Assembly (NCBI GenBank): GCA_963721335.1
Contig: CAVRIV010000002.1
Span: 496,001 to 560,000 of the forward strand
Direction: 5' to 3'
DNA: 64,000 nt
From: CAVXDY01 sp963721335
GTDB taxonomy: Bacteria > Actinomycetota > Thermoleophilia > Miltoncostaeales > Miltoncostaeaceae
The position numbers were made by a program, and so were the translations under genes. Within the stretch, counting starts at the first letter, position 1, and the number at the start of each line of letters is the position of its first letter. The notes under the pieces were generated by a model. That model was not told where the DNA came from. It made no database searches and saw nothing but the letters and a program-made list of their open reading frames with translations. Positions 51,971 through 58,396 of this stretch are shown one piece after another.

Positions 51971-52418
51971 CCGGCGGGCCCTGACCGCGCTCCTCGGGCG
52001 CGAGCCGTTCACCGACTTCCGCGTCGTCGTGCGGTGCCCGCACGGAGCGCCGGCGGTGGTGCGCAACGCGCCGCTCGATCTCCGCGGGCGGCCCTTCCCC
52101 ACGCGCGACTGGCTGGCATGCCGCGCCCTGGCCGAGGCCGTCAGCCGGCTCGAGGCGTCGGGCGGGGTGCGCGCCCTCGAGGCCGACGAGGCGATGAGGG
52201 AGCACCTGCTCGACGCGCACCGCCGGCACCAGGGCCTGCACGCGGGCCACCGGGTGGCGGGGGCCGGCGACCCGGGCCACGTGAAGTGCCTCCACGCGCA
52301 CCTCGCCTTCGCGATGGGAGAGGGGGGCTCGCCGATCGGCGACTGGATCACCGCCCGCGCGGCGATCGCCTGGCCGGAGCGCTGCTGCGTGGCCGGCGAG
52401 CTCCCCGGCGGCTCATGA
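51930..52418 (+). CDS. DUF501 domain protein
   Basis: 162 residues. The DUF501 signature runs from ALLGREPFTDFRVVVRCPHGAPAVVRNAP through RGRPFPTRDWLACRALAEAVSRLEASGG to LDAHRRHQG. Function is unknown, but the gene follows ftsB in most actinobacteria. GTG 51930 has GGGAGG about 6 bases upstream and overlaps ftsB by 41 bases. The next gene overlaps its stop (ATGA). Confidence 0.87.
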   Translation: MTTAPSAGSPAGSDRRALTALLGREPFTDFRVVVRCPHGAPAVVRNAPLDLRGRPFPTRDWLACRALAEAVSRLEASGGVRALEADEAMREHLLDAHRRHQGLHAGHRVAGAGDPGHVKCLHAHLAFAMGEGGSPIGDWITARAAIAWPERCCVAGELPGGS

Positions 52419-52735
52419 GCGCCTGGGACCCCGCGGTCGCCACGGCGTCGTTCTCGTGGGACGAGGGTCTCGCGCGGCTCCAGGAGCCCGTGCCCCCGGC
52501 GGTGGCCGCCGCCCGGCGCCGGATCATCGCCGCGGTGGAGGACGAGCTGCGCCGTCGTCTGGGCGCCACGTTCTCGCTCGCCGACCTCGCGCGCGTCTAC
52601 GAGGGGGCCGGGTCCTGGTACCTCGACCTGGCCTCCCGGGTGGCGCCGCGCACGCCGCAGGCCTGGGACCCCGCCGTCACGCTCGACGCCGCCTTCGGCG
52701 TCCATCGCCGCCACGCGACCGACGCGCGCGCATGA
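52415..52735 (+). CDS. Conserved hypothetical protein (106 aa)
   Basis: Helical protein with RLQEPVPPAVAAARRRIIAAVEDELRRRLG, LADLARVYEGAGSWYLDLASRVAP and a C-terminal FGVHRRHATD. No domain recognised. ATG 52415 overlaps the DUF501 stop and its own stop overlaps the next ATG, so ftsB-DUF501-52415-52732 is translationally chained and probably connected with the envelope or division. Confidence 0.7.
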   Translation: MSAWDPAVATASFSWDEGLARLQEPVPPAVAAARRRIIAAVEDELRRRLGATFSLADLARVYEGAGSWYLDLASRVAPRTPQAWDPAVTLDAAFGVHRRHATDARA

Positions 52736-52926
52736 CGGCCGGCTCGCGCCGGCGGCGGCGCCCCCGCAAGATCACCCTGGCCCTCGCGCTCGTGCTGGCC
52801 GCGCTCGCCCTGGTGGCCGGGATCCTGGTGGGCTACTCGGCGCGGGGCGACTCGCCGCCCGGCGGCATGCTCACCGAGGATCGCTCGGTGCCGGTGGTCA
52901 CCGTGACTGTGCCCGCCGAGCCGTAG
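52732..52926 (+). CDS. Small single-pass membrane protein (64 aa)
   Basis: A very basic N terminus (SRRRRRPRK) is followed by one membrane helix (ITLALALVLAALALVAGILVGYSA) and a short Pro/Thr-rich outside tail, so type II topology is expected. No family recognised. ATG 52732 overlaps the upstream stop. The 3' end overlaps the opposing gene by 29 bases. Confidence 0.65.
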   Translation: MTAGSRRRRRPRKITLALALVLAALALVAGILVGYSARGDSPPGGMLTEDRSVPVVTVTVPAEP

Positions 52927-53929
52927 GCGCCGGTATCTCGCCGGGCGCCGGGGCGGTCCACGTCTCGGCGAGCTGCGGCGACCGGGTCTCACCGCGCTCG
53001 ATGAGCGCGTGGATCTCGGGCAGGGACTCCCGGCGCAGGTAGATGTGCCGCTGGCCCACGCTCGGCTTCTCGCCGAGCAGTCCCGCGCGCAGCAGCGCCT
53101 CGGCCACCTCGAGCGCCTGGCGCCGCTCGTGCGCGGCCGCGCCGCGGTAGAAGTTGCCGAACTCGGTGTGGTAGCCCGCGCCGACCTTGCCCATCCGCAG
53201 CATGCGCTGGAGCACCGTGCGCGCGTGCCGCCGGCGCGGGCACGGGTCGTCGGCGATGGCGAGGCTCGGTGGCTCGTCCTCCTCCGGCTGCCCGGCGCAG
53301 CCCCAGTCCCGCAGCGACGCCACCAGCTCCCAGGGGTAGGCCGGCAGGTCCACGGGCTGGCCGTGGTCGGCCAGCGCCAGCGCGACCTGCACCGGGTGCA
53401 CCGACAGCTCCCGCGCGAGCGCCACCAGTCCCTCGCCCTTGGCGCGCGGGATCGCGTGCAGCGGGAGGTCGGGGCCCCCGAGCGTCGTCCCCACCGGCAA
53501 TTGCTCGACGTCGACGCGGCTCGGGGGCGCGAAGGCGTGGGCGAGGGCCACGGCGGCGAGCTCCTCGTCCATGCCCGGCGCCACCAGGCAGGTGTAGTCG
53601 TGCCACTCCTGAAGGCGCACGGTGTGGGGGTCGGCCTCGCCCAGGACGGCGGCGTCGAGGCAGCGGGCGAGCGCCTTCGCGGGGCCCTTGGGCGAGAAGG
53701 CGACGGTCTCGGAGACGCGCACGGGGAGCGCCCAGGCCCGCTCGCCGCGCGCGGTGTGGCCGGCCCAGACCCAGAGCGTGTAGTCGCGGCCGTGGAGCTC
53801 CCGGGCGGACGCGGCGAGCGTCTGGAGGACGGCCTCGCGCGGCTCGCCCCGCTCCCATGCATACAGGCCCTGCGCCACGTCGCCCAGGGGACGGTTCAGA
53901 TCCTGGAAGGTCACGTTCGCCGCCGCCAT
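52898..53929 (-). CDS. Conserved hypothetical protein (343 aa)
   Basis: No family recognised. The first two thirds look like a mixed alpha/beta protein (VTFQDLNRPLGDVAQGLYAWERGE, DYTLWVWAGHTARGERAWALPVRV). The C-terminal third has a helical block (RTVLQRMLRMGKVGAGYHTEFGNFYRG, EVAEALLRAGLLGEKPSVGQRHIYL) that could be a winged helix. No signal peptide. ATG 53929 is the only clear start. No neighbour suggests a role. Confidence 0.6.
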   Translation of the reverse strand: MAAANVTFQDLNRPLGDVAQGLYAWERGEPREAVLQTLAASARELHGRDYTLWVWAGHTARGERAWALPVRVSETVAFSPKGPAKALARCLDAAVLGEADPHTVRLQEWHDYTCLVAPGMDEELAAVALAHAFAPPSRVDVEQLPVGTTLGGPDLPLHAIPRAKGEGLVALARELSVHPVQVALALADHGQPVDLPAYPWELVASLRDWGCAGQPEEDEPPSLAIADDPCPRRRHARTVLQRMLRMGKVGAGYHTEFGNFYRGAAAHERRQALEVAEALLRAGLLGEKPSVGQRHIYLRRESLPEIHALIERGETRSPQLAETWTAPAPGEIPAPTARRAQSR

Positions 53930-53987
53930 CGTCCAACGGTAGCGCGGGCCGCGCCGAGCGGACCTGGCGGATCGGGGGGCGCCGGGT

Positions 53988-54233
53988 TCAGTCCGGCACG
54001 GGCGGGCGTCCCTCGGTCGTCCGCCGGGTCAGCCACGCGAGCAGCCGGCCGCGCTGCTCGTCGTCGAGCCAGTGAGCCGCGGCGTGCTCGAGCCGCTCGA
54101 TGGCCGTCCCGGCGCCCGCCATCGCCTGGTTGCGCCCGGTGCGCCACGCGATCCATCCCACCAGCCGCTCGGCGTCCCCCTCCCCCACGTGGAGGCGGCA
54201 GAACGTGAGGAGGTCGTCGGGGGAGGCGCGCAC
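53988..54233 (-). CDS. Small hypothetical protein (81 aa), probably SOS-regulated
   Basis: Starts VRASPDDLLTFCRLHVGEGD and is all-helical (RLVGWIAWRTGRNQAMAGAGTAIERLEHAAAHWLDDEQRGRLLAWL, read in pieces), with a Cys and several Trp. No family recognised. GTG 54233 is preferred to earlier starts because a perfect LexA box (54250-54263) lies 16 bases upstream and should be in its promoter, not in its coding sequence. It may therefore be a DNA-damage-induced protein. Confidence 0.55.
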   Translation of the reverse strand: MRASPDDLLTFCRLHVGEGDAERLVGWIAWRTGRNQAMAGAGTAIERLEHAAAHWLDDEQRGRLLAWLTRRTTEGRPPVPD

Positions 54234-54249
54234 GGGCCGGACACGATAG

Positions 54250-54263
54250 CGAACACATGTTCG
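54250..54263. promoter_or_regulatory. LexA (SOS) box
   Basis: CGAACACATGTTCG matches the Gram-positive/actinobacterial consensus CGAAC-N4-GTTCG exactly. It sits between the 81-residue gene (minus, 16 bases away) and the methyltransferase (plus, 64 bases away). On the minus strand it overlaps the likely promoter spacer. Confidence 0.75.
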
Positions 54264-54327
54264 TGAACCACACGGCCTGGCCCACCGTCCCCCTGCGTCA
54301 TATCCTCCCGGCCCGGGAGGGGAATGC

Positions 54328-55158
54328 ATGGACGAGCCCGCGGAGAAGACCGGCCTCCGGAACGCGTGGGGACGGGTCGCCGACGCCTATGAGGACCAAT
54401 GGGCCGAGCGCACGGCCCAATTCACGGCGATGGGCCTCGATGCGCTCCAGGCGCCCGAGGGCGGACGGGGCCTCGACATCGCGTGCGGCCCCGGCCTGAC
54501 GACGGCGGCCCTCGGCGAGCGGCTGGGGACGGGGGAGGCGCTGGGGGTGGACTTCGCGCCCGCGATGGTCGAGCGGGCCGCGGGCCGCTACGGCGACCAT
54601 CCGGGTCTCGCGTTCGCGGTGGACGACGCCGAGCGGCTCTCTCAGCCCGACGACGCGTTCGACGTGGTCACGTGCAGCTTCGGCCTCATGTACTGCTACG
54701 ACGCCGCGGCCGCCGTGCGCGAGATGGCGCGCGTGGTACGCCCGGGCGGCCGCGTGCTGAACGTGGTCTGGGGCCGTGCTCCGAACGTGTGGTGGGTGCC
54801 GATCATCGAGCTGATCGAGTCGCGCGCGGAGTACTACTCGTCCGTCTGCCCGCTCATGTTCTTCTACGGCCTCCCGGGGGTCCTCCCGCGGATGCTCGGC
54901 GAGGCGGGTCTCGACACGGTCGCGACCCACACGATCGACGGACGCCTGCGATACCCCACGGTGGAGGAGGCGGTGGAGGCGGCGATCGTCGCCGGTCCGC
55001 TGTGGGGCCTGTTCTCCAACCGGCTCGACGCCGCCCGGCAGGCCGAGGTGCGCACGGCGTTCACCGCGCACGTGGAGAGCGTCGCGGACACCGGCCCCGA
55101 CGGCATCACCCTGCCGGCCGAGGTCGCCGTGGTCGTGGGCGAGCGCCCCCGACGGTAG
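54328..55158 (+). CDS. Class I SAM-dependent methyltransferase
   Basis: 276 residues. Motif I is GLDIACGPGLTTAAL near residues 48-62, VDFAPAMVERA follows, DAFDVVTCSFGLMYCYDAAAAVREMARVVRPGGRVLNV carries motifs II and III, and the C-terminal part is helical. It resembles UbiE/Coq5-like methyltransferases, but the substrate is unknown. ATG 54328 has GGGAGGGG upstream, within a CCTCCCG/CGGGAGG hairpin that could hide it. TATCCT at 54301-54306 may be the -10. Confidence 0.87.
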   Translation: MDEPAEKTGLRNAWGRVADAYEDQWAERTAQFTAMGLDALQAPEGGRGLDIACGPGLTTAALGERLGTGEALGVDFAPAMVERAAGRYGDHPGLAFAVDDAERLSQPDDAFDVVTCSFGLMYCYDAAAAVREMARVVRPGGRVLNVVWGRAPNVWWVPIIELIESRAEYYSSVCPLMFFYGLPGVLPRMLGEAGLDTVATHTIDGRLRYPTVEEAVEAAIVAGPLWGLFSNRLDAARQAEVRTAFTAHVESVADTGPDGITLPAEVAVVVGERPRR

Positions 55159-55193
55159 GTCAGGGGCGGCGCGGCGCCGCCCCTGCCCGGCGC

Positions 55194-55427
55194 TCAGACC
55201 AGCGCCCGCTCCCGGATCTCCTCCAGCGACTCCCGCCGCCCGGTCACGTTCCAGATGACCTCGCAGAGGGTCGCGAAGCGGACCTGATCGTCGTGCATCT
55301 GCGCCTTGGTCTTGCGCTTGGCGCGGCCGTTCGCGCCCGGGACCGTCTCGGAGTTCAGTTCCTTCCGGGCCTCACCCAGCATCCACTGGATGGTGTCGAG
55401 CGCGTCGTACTCGGATTGGTGGCTCAT
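55194..55427 (-). CDS. Small hypothetical protein (77 aa)
   Basis: Helical and charged: SEYDALDTIQWMLGEARKELN, then GRAKRKTKAQMHDDQVRFATLCEVIWNVTGRRESLEEI. No family recognised. It lies downstream of the omega-subunit gene on the same strand, with copy 2 of the hairpin element in the 182-base gap between them. Confidence 0.55.
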   Translation of the reverse strand: MSHQSEYDALDTIQWMLGEARKELNSETVPGANGRAKRKTKAQMHDDQVRFATLCEVIWNVTGRRESLEEIRERALV

Positions 55428-55534
55428 GGTCTCTCCCGAGGGGGTGAGGACGAGGAACGCGGCTGCGAGTCCCGGGATACCCGCGCCGCCATCCCCTGGA
55501 ACCTATCGCGCGCCCGGCGGGTGCGACTGAGAAC

Positions 55535-55600
55535 GCCGGCGTCGGAACGCCTCCTGGGGGGTCGCCCGCGGCATCCATGCCGCTCGAAACCGACGCCGGC
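55535..55600. other. Two-copy covarying hairpin element, copy 2
   Basis: A 66-base element with an 11-bp closing stem (55535-55545 with 55590-55600), core GGAACGCCTCCTGGGGGG (55544-55561) and inner hairpin GCGGC-ATCCAT-GCCGC (55568-55583). Compared with copy 1 (28747-28813), the stems change by paired substitutions while the core and inner loop are kept. In the direction of rpoZ (minus) it begins 9 bases after the stop, and the inner loop reads ATGGAT. csrA is 670 bases away. Confidence 0.65.
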
Positions 55601-55609
55601 TGGGGGCGA

Positions 55610-56158
55610 TCAGACCTCGTCGTCCTCGTCGTCGTCGTCGCCGGGCTCCACGACCTCGTCGAGGGAGATCTCCTCGATCTCCTCCGCCTCGGGCAGGACA
55701 ACCGCGTCGGCCGCCTCGTCGGCGTCCGCCTCCGGCTCGACGTCAACCTCGACCGCCGGCTCGCCCTCCAGCACCTCCGCCAGCGCGGGCGTGATCCGGT
55801 CGGCGTCGTCCTCGCCGTCGACCACGACGTCGTCGTCCTCCGTCAGCCCCTCGATGAGCAGGGGGTCGGTCTCGAACTCGTCCACCTCGAGGAGCTCCGC
55901 CTCGTCGGCACGGCCCTCCGGATCCCAGCGGACCTTGACCTCGCCGTCGAGGATCTCGGCCTCCGCGAGCGCGACCGGGTCGCGGGAGGTGAGCTCACCC
56001 GGGGCGGGCGGGGGCGCCGCCTCGGCGCGCAGCTCGGCCGGATCGGCCGTGAGCCAGAGGGTGATCTGGCGTGCGCGCTTCGAGACCGCGTGGACCAGCG
56101 CATAGCGCGACCCATCGACGTGCTGAAGCGACTGATCCAAGCGCCGTCCGTACAGCAT
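55610..56158 (-). CDS. rpoZ: RNA polymerase omega subunit-like protein with long acidic tail
   Basis: The N-terminal part LDQSLQHVDGSRYALVHAVSKRARQI is the omega core (usually the whole ~90-residue protein) and helps beta' assemble. A long extension follows, increasingly acidic from about residue 80 (EVDEFETDPLLIEGLTEDDDVVVDGEDD) and ending in an Asp/Glu run, for a total of about 182 residues. ATG 56158 has GGGGAGG 5-11 bases upstream; an earlier TTG in frame coincides with a TTGACA sequence and is less likely. The tail is unusual in length and charge. Confidence 0.8.
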   Translation of the reverse strand: MLYGRRLDQSLQHVDGSRYALVHAVSKRARQITLWLTADPAELRAEAAPPPAPGELTSRDPVALAEAEILDGEVKVRWDPEGRADEAELLEVDEFETDPLLIEGLTEDDDVVVDGEDDADRITPALAEVLEGEPAVEVDVEPEADADEAADAVVLPEAEEIEEISLDEVVEPGDDDDEDDEV

Positions 56159-56271
56159 CCAACCTCCCCGGCCGTTTATGGCACGTGTCAAACCAGCCCT
56201 CCATACTAGCTGTCCAACGCGGCACCGCTCAGCCCCGACCCCGCGTCATCGGCGCAAGGAGGCCTCCAACG

Positions 56272-56517
56272 ATGCTGGTGCTGACCCGAAAGGCCAATCA
56301 GAGCATCATGATCGGCGACAACATCGAGGTCTCGGTGCTGTCCGTCCTCGGCGAGAAGGTGCGGCTGGGGATCCAGGCACCGCGCGACGTGCCGGTGTTC
56401 CGCAAGGAGGTCTTCCTCGAGATCCAGGCCCAGAGCCTGGAGGCCCAGAGCCTGGAGGCTCAGAGCGTGGAGGCGGCCGGGCCGGCCGGCGAGGTGCTCG
56501 ACCAGTCCCCCAGCTGA
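56272..56517 (+). CDS. csrA: Carbon storage regulator CsrA
   Basis: Dimeric RNA-binding protein that blocks or stabilises target mRNAs at GGA motifs. MLVLTRKANQSIMIGDNIEV, VRLGIQAPRDVPVFRKEVFLEI is the complete CsrA domain. The last ~25 residues carry three copies of a short AQSLE repeat, making 81 residues against the usual 60-75. ATG 56272 has AAGGAGG upstream. In Gram-positive bacteria CsrA normally works with FliW in flagellin control; fliW is not in this window, but sigma-28-like promoters are. Confidence 0.95.
   Translation: MLVLTRKANQSIMIGDNIEVSVLSVLGEKVRLGIQAPRDVPVFRKEVFLEIQAQSLEAQSLEAQSVEAAGPAGEVLDQSPS
56431..56475 (+). repeat. Three 15-bp tandem repeats at the csrA 3' end
   Basis: CAGAGCCTGGAGGCC and two near copies encode Q-S-L/V-E-A units. 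Each copy also carries GGAGG at RNA level, the kind of sequence CsrA itself binds, so self-binding is conceivable. The last copy overlaps the 3' end of the opposing LLM gene. Confidence 0.7.
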
Positions 56518-57518
56518 GGGGCGAGGGCCTCCGCGATGAGGCGGTAGGACCGCAGGCGCTCGGCGTGGTCGTGCACGGATGTCATGACCATCAGCTCGTC
56601 CGCCCCGGTCCGCTCTGCGAGGCCGAGCAGCTCGGCGGCGACCGCGGGCGGGTCGCCGAGCACCTGGGCGCGCCGGTAGCGACGCACCTGGTCGAGCTCG
56701 GCGGGCGTGTAGTGGTGGGCGGCCGCCTCCTCGGGTGAGGGCAGCGGGCCCGCGCGGCCCGAGCGCATCCGCACCACCCCGAGGCCCATCGAGCCGGCGA
56801 GGAGCTCGGCCCGCTCGGCGTCGTCCGCGCAGACGGCCGACACCGTGAGGATGGCGTGGGGCTCCGGCCAGCGGTCGGACGGCCGGAAGCCCTCGCGGTA
56901 GAGCCGCATCGCGGCCTCGGCGCCGCGCGGGTTGAGGTGGCGGGCGAAGGCGAACCCCGTGCCCAGGGCCGCGGCCGCCTGGGCCCCGTAGTCGCTGGAG
57001 CCCAGGATCCAGATCGGGGGGAGCGGGACGTCCCGCGGCTCGGCGTTCACCGAGCGGAACGGGTGGTCCGGCGGGAACCCGTCGCCCCCGTACGCGAGGA
57101 GCTCCAGGAGCTGCTGGGGGAAGTCGTCGGCCGAGAGCGCCTCGGCCGATCGCCGGAGCGCGATCGCCGTCACCTGGTCGGTGCCGGGCGCCCGCCCGAT
57201 GCCCAGGTCGATGCGGCCGGGATACAGCGCCTCCAGCACGCGGAAGGTCTCGGCCACCCGCAGCGGCGCGTGGTTGGGGAGCATGATCCCGCCGGCGCCG
57301 ACCCGGATCCGCGTCGTGGCCGCGGCGACCTGGCCGATCATCACCTCGGGCGCCGAGCTCGCCAGCCCCGGAGTGTTGTGGTGCTCGGCGAGCCAGTGGC
57401 GCCGGTAGCCCCAGCCCTCGACGGACTGCGCCAGGTCGATCGTGTTGCGGAGGGCCTCCGCGGCGGTGGAGCCCGCGGGGACCGGGGAGAGGTCGAGGAC
57501 CGAGAGGGGAAGGCTCAT
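56460..57518 (-). CDS. LLM class flavin-dependent oxidoreductase
   Basis: Bacterial-luciferase-like monooxygenase, 352 residues. The start LSVLDLSPVPAGSTAAEALRNTIDLAQ, HWLAEHHNTPGLASSAPEVMIG, IRVGAGGIMLPNHAPLRVAE and RIDLGIGRAPGTD are characteristic of the MsnO8/alkanal-monooxygenase-like subgroup. It uses reduced flavin; the substrate is unknown. ATG 57518 is the start. The 3' end overlaps csrA convergently by 58 bases, which makes antisense interference possible. Confidence 0.9.
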   Translation of the reverse strand: MSLPLSVLDLSPVPAGSTAAEALRNTIDLAQSVEGWGYRRHWLAEHHNTPGLASSAPEVMIGQVAAATTRIRVGAGGIMLPNHAPLRVAETFRVLEALYPGRIDLGIGRAPGTDQVTAIALRRSAEALSADDFPQQLLELLAYGGDGFPPDHPFRSVNAEPRDVPLPPIWILGSSDYGAQAAAALGTGFAFARHLNPRGAEAAMRLYREGFRPSDRWPEPHAILTVSAVCADDAERAELLAGSMGLGVVRMRSGRAGPLPSPEEAAAHHYTPAELDQVRRYRRAQVLGDPPAVAAELLGLAERTGADELMVMTSVHDHAERLRSYRLIAEALAPQLGDWSSTSPAGPAASTL

Positions 57519-57563
57519 GCGACCCCGGGGATAGTATCGAGCGGTGCGTCGCGCCCTTCCGCG

Positions 57564-58049
57564 ATGAGCGGTCACCACCTCGCGCAGGTGAACATCGCGC
57601 TGCCGCGCGAGCCCCTCGACTCGGCGCTCCTCGCCGACTTCGTCGCCGCGCTCGAACCGGTCAACGCGCTCGCCGACGCCGCCGACGGCTTCGTGTGGCG
57701 CCTGCAGACCGAGGACGGCGACGCCACCGCGATCCGCGCCTTCGGCGACGACCGCCTGATCGTGAACATGTCCGTGTGGGACTCGCTCGAGGCCCTGCGC
57801 GGCTTCGTGTACTCCGGTCCCCACCTCGAGGTCATGCGCCGCCGCCGGGAGTGGTTCGAGCGCATCGGCGCGCCGATCCTCGCGCTCTGGTGGGTGCCGG
57901 CCGGCACCCTCCCGACCGTTCCCGGCGCCGAACGGCGCGTCGAGCATCTCGGCGCGCACGGGCCCACGCCGCACGCCTTCGACTTCCGCCGGCCCTTCTC
58001 GCCCGCCGGCGCGCCGATCCGCCCGCGTCCGCCCGTCGGCTGCCGCTGA
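57564..58049 (+). CDS. DUF3291 domain protein
   Basis: 161 residues. LAQVNIALPREPLDSALLADFVAALEPVNALAD, LIVNMSVWDSLEALRGFVYSGPHLEVMRRRREWF and ILALWWVPAGTLPT are the DUF3291 hallmarks (antibiotic biosynthesis monooxygenase-like dimeric alpha/beta barrel). Function unknown. It is divergent from the LLM gene with 45 bases between the starts, so the two may share regulation. Confidence 0.87.
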   Translation: MSGHHLAQVNIALPREPLDSALLADFVAALEPVNALADAADGFVWRLQTEDGDATAIRAFGDDRLIVNMSVWDSLEALRGFVYSGPHLEVMRRRREWFERIGAPILALWWVPAGTLPTVPGAERRVEHLGAHGPTPHAFDFRRPFSPAGAPIRPRPPVGCR

Positions 58050-58067
58050 ATCCGGGCCCCGGCGGGG

Positions 58068-58094
58068 TCAAGTTTCCCTCCCCCGGGCCGATTA
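58068..58094 (+). promoter_or_regulatory. Sigma-28 (FliA/SigD)-like promoter
   Basis: TCAAGTTT at 58068-58075, 11 bases, then GCCGATTA at 58087-58094. The consensus is TAAAGTTT-N11-GCCGATAA; both boxes match at 7 of 8 positions. It lies 50 bases before a 25-codon membrane peptide gene. Confidence 0.7.
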
Positions 58095-58143
58095 AGGGTG
58101 CGTCCCCGTCGTGTGTCCTGACCTCCCAAGGAGGACCCGGATC

Positions 58144-58221
58144 GTGAAGCGTGTCATCACGGCTTTCGTCGTCATCGACGCCGTCGTCCTCAGCGCCGTC
58201 ATGGCCTGGGTGGTGCGGTAG
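58144..58221 (+). CDS. Tiny membrane peptide (25 aa) behind a sigma-28-like promoter
   Basis: MKRVITAFVVIDAVVLSAVM then AWVVR: a positive start, one membrane-length hydrophobic helix containing a single Asp, and a positive end. AAGGAGG (58128-58134) stands 9 bases before GTG 58144. The frame, ribosome binding site and promoter are all in place, so it is probably a real gene. No homologous family is recognised. A link to motility is inferred only from the promoter type. Confidence 0.6.
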   Translation: MKRVITAFVVIDAVVLSAVMAWVVR

Positions 58222-58396
58222 GCACCCCTCGCAGGTCCGGGAGCGACTAGTCCGACGGCGGGTCGCCCTCCCGCCATCCGCCGGTTCGGGCTGACCTATG
58301 CTTTCCCCGGTCCCGGATGGCGTCGCGACGCGCGGTCGCGCCGTCGCTCGGCTTTCCCGCGCAACGAGTCCGGCCGCCGCACGAGGAGATCGCCGC

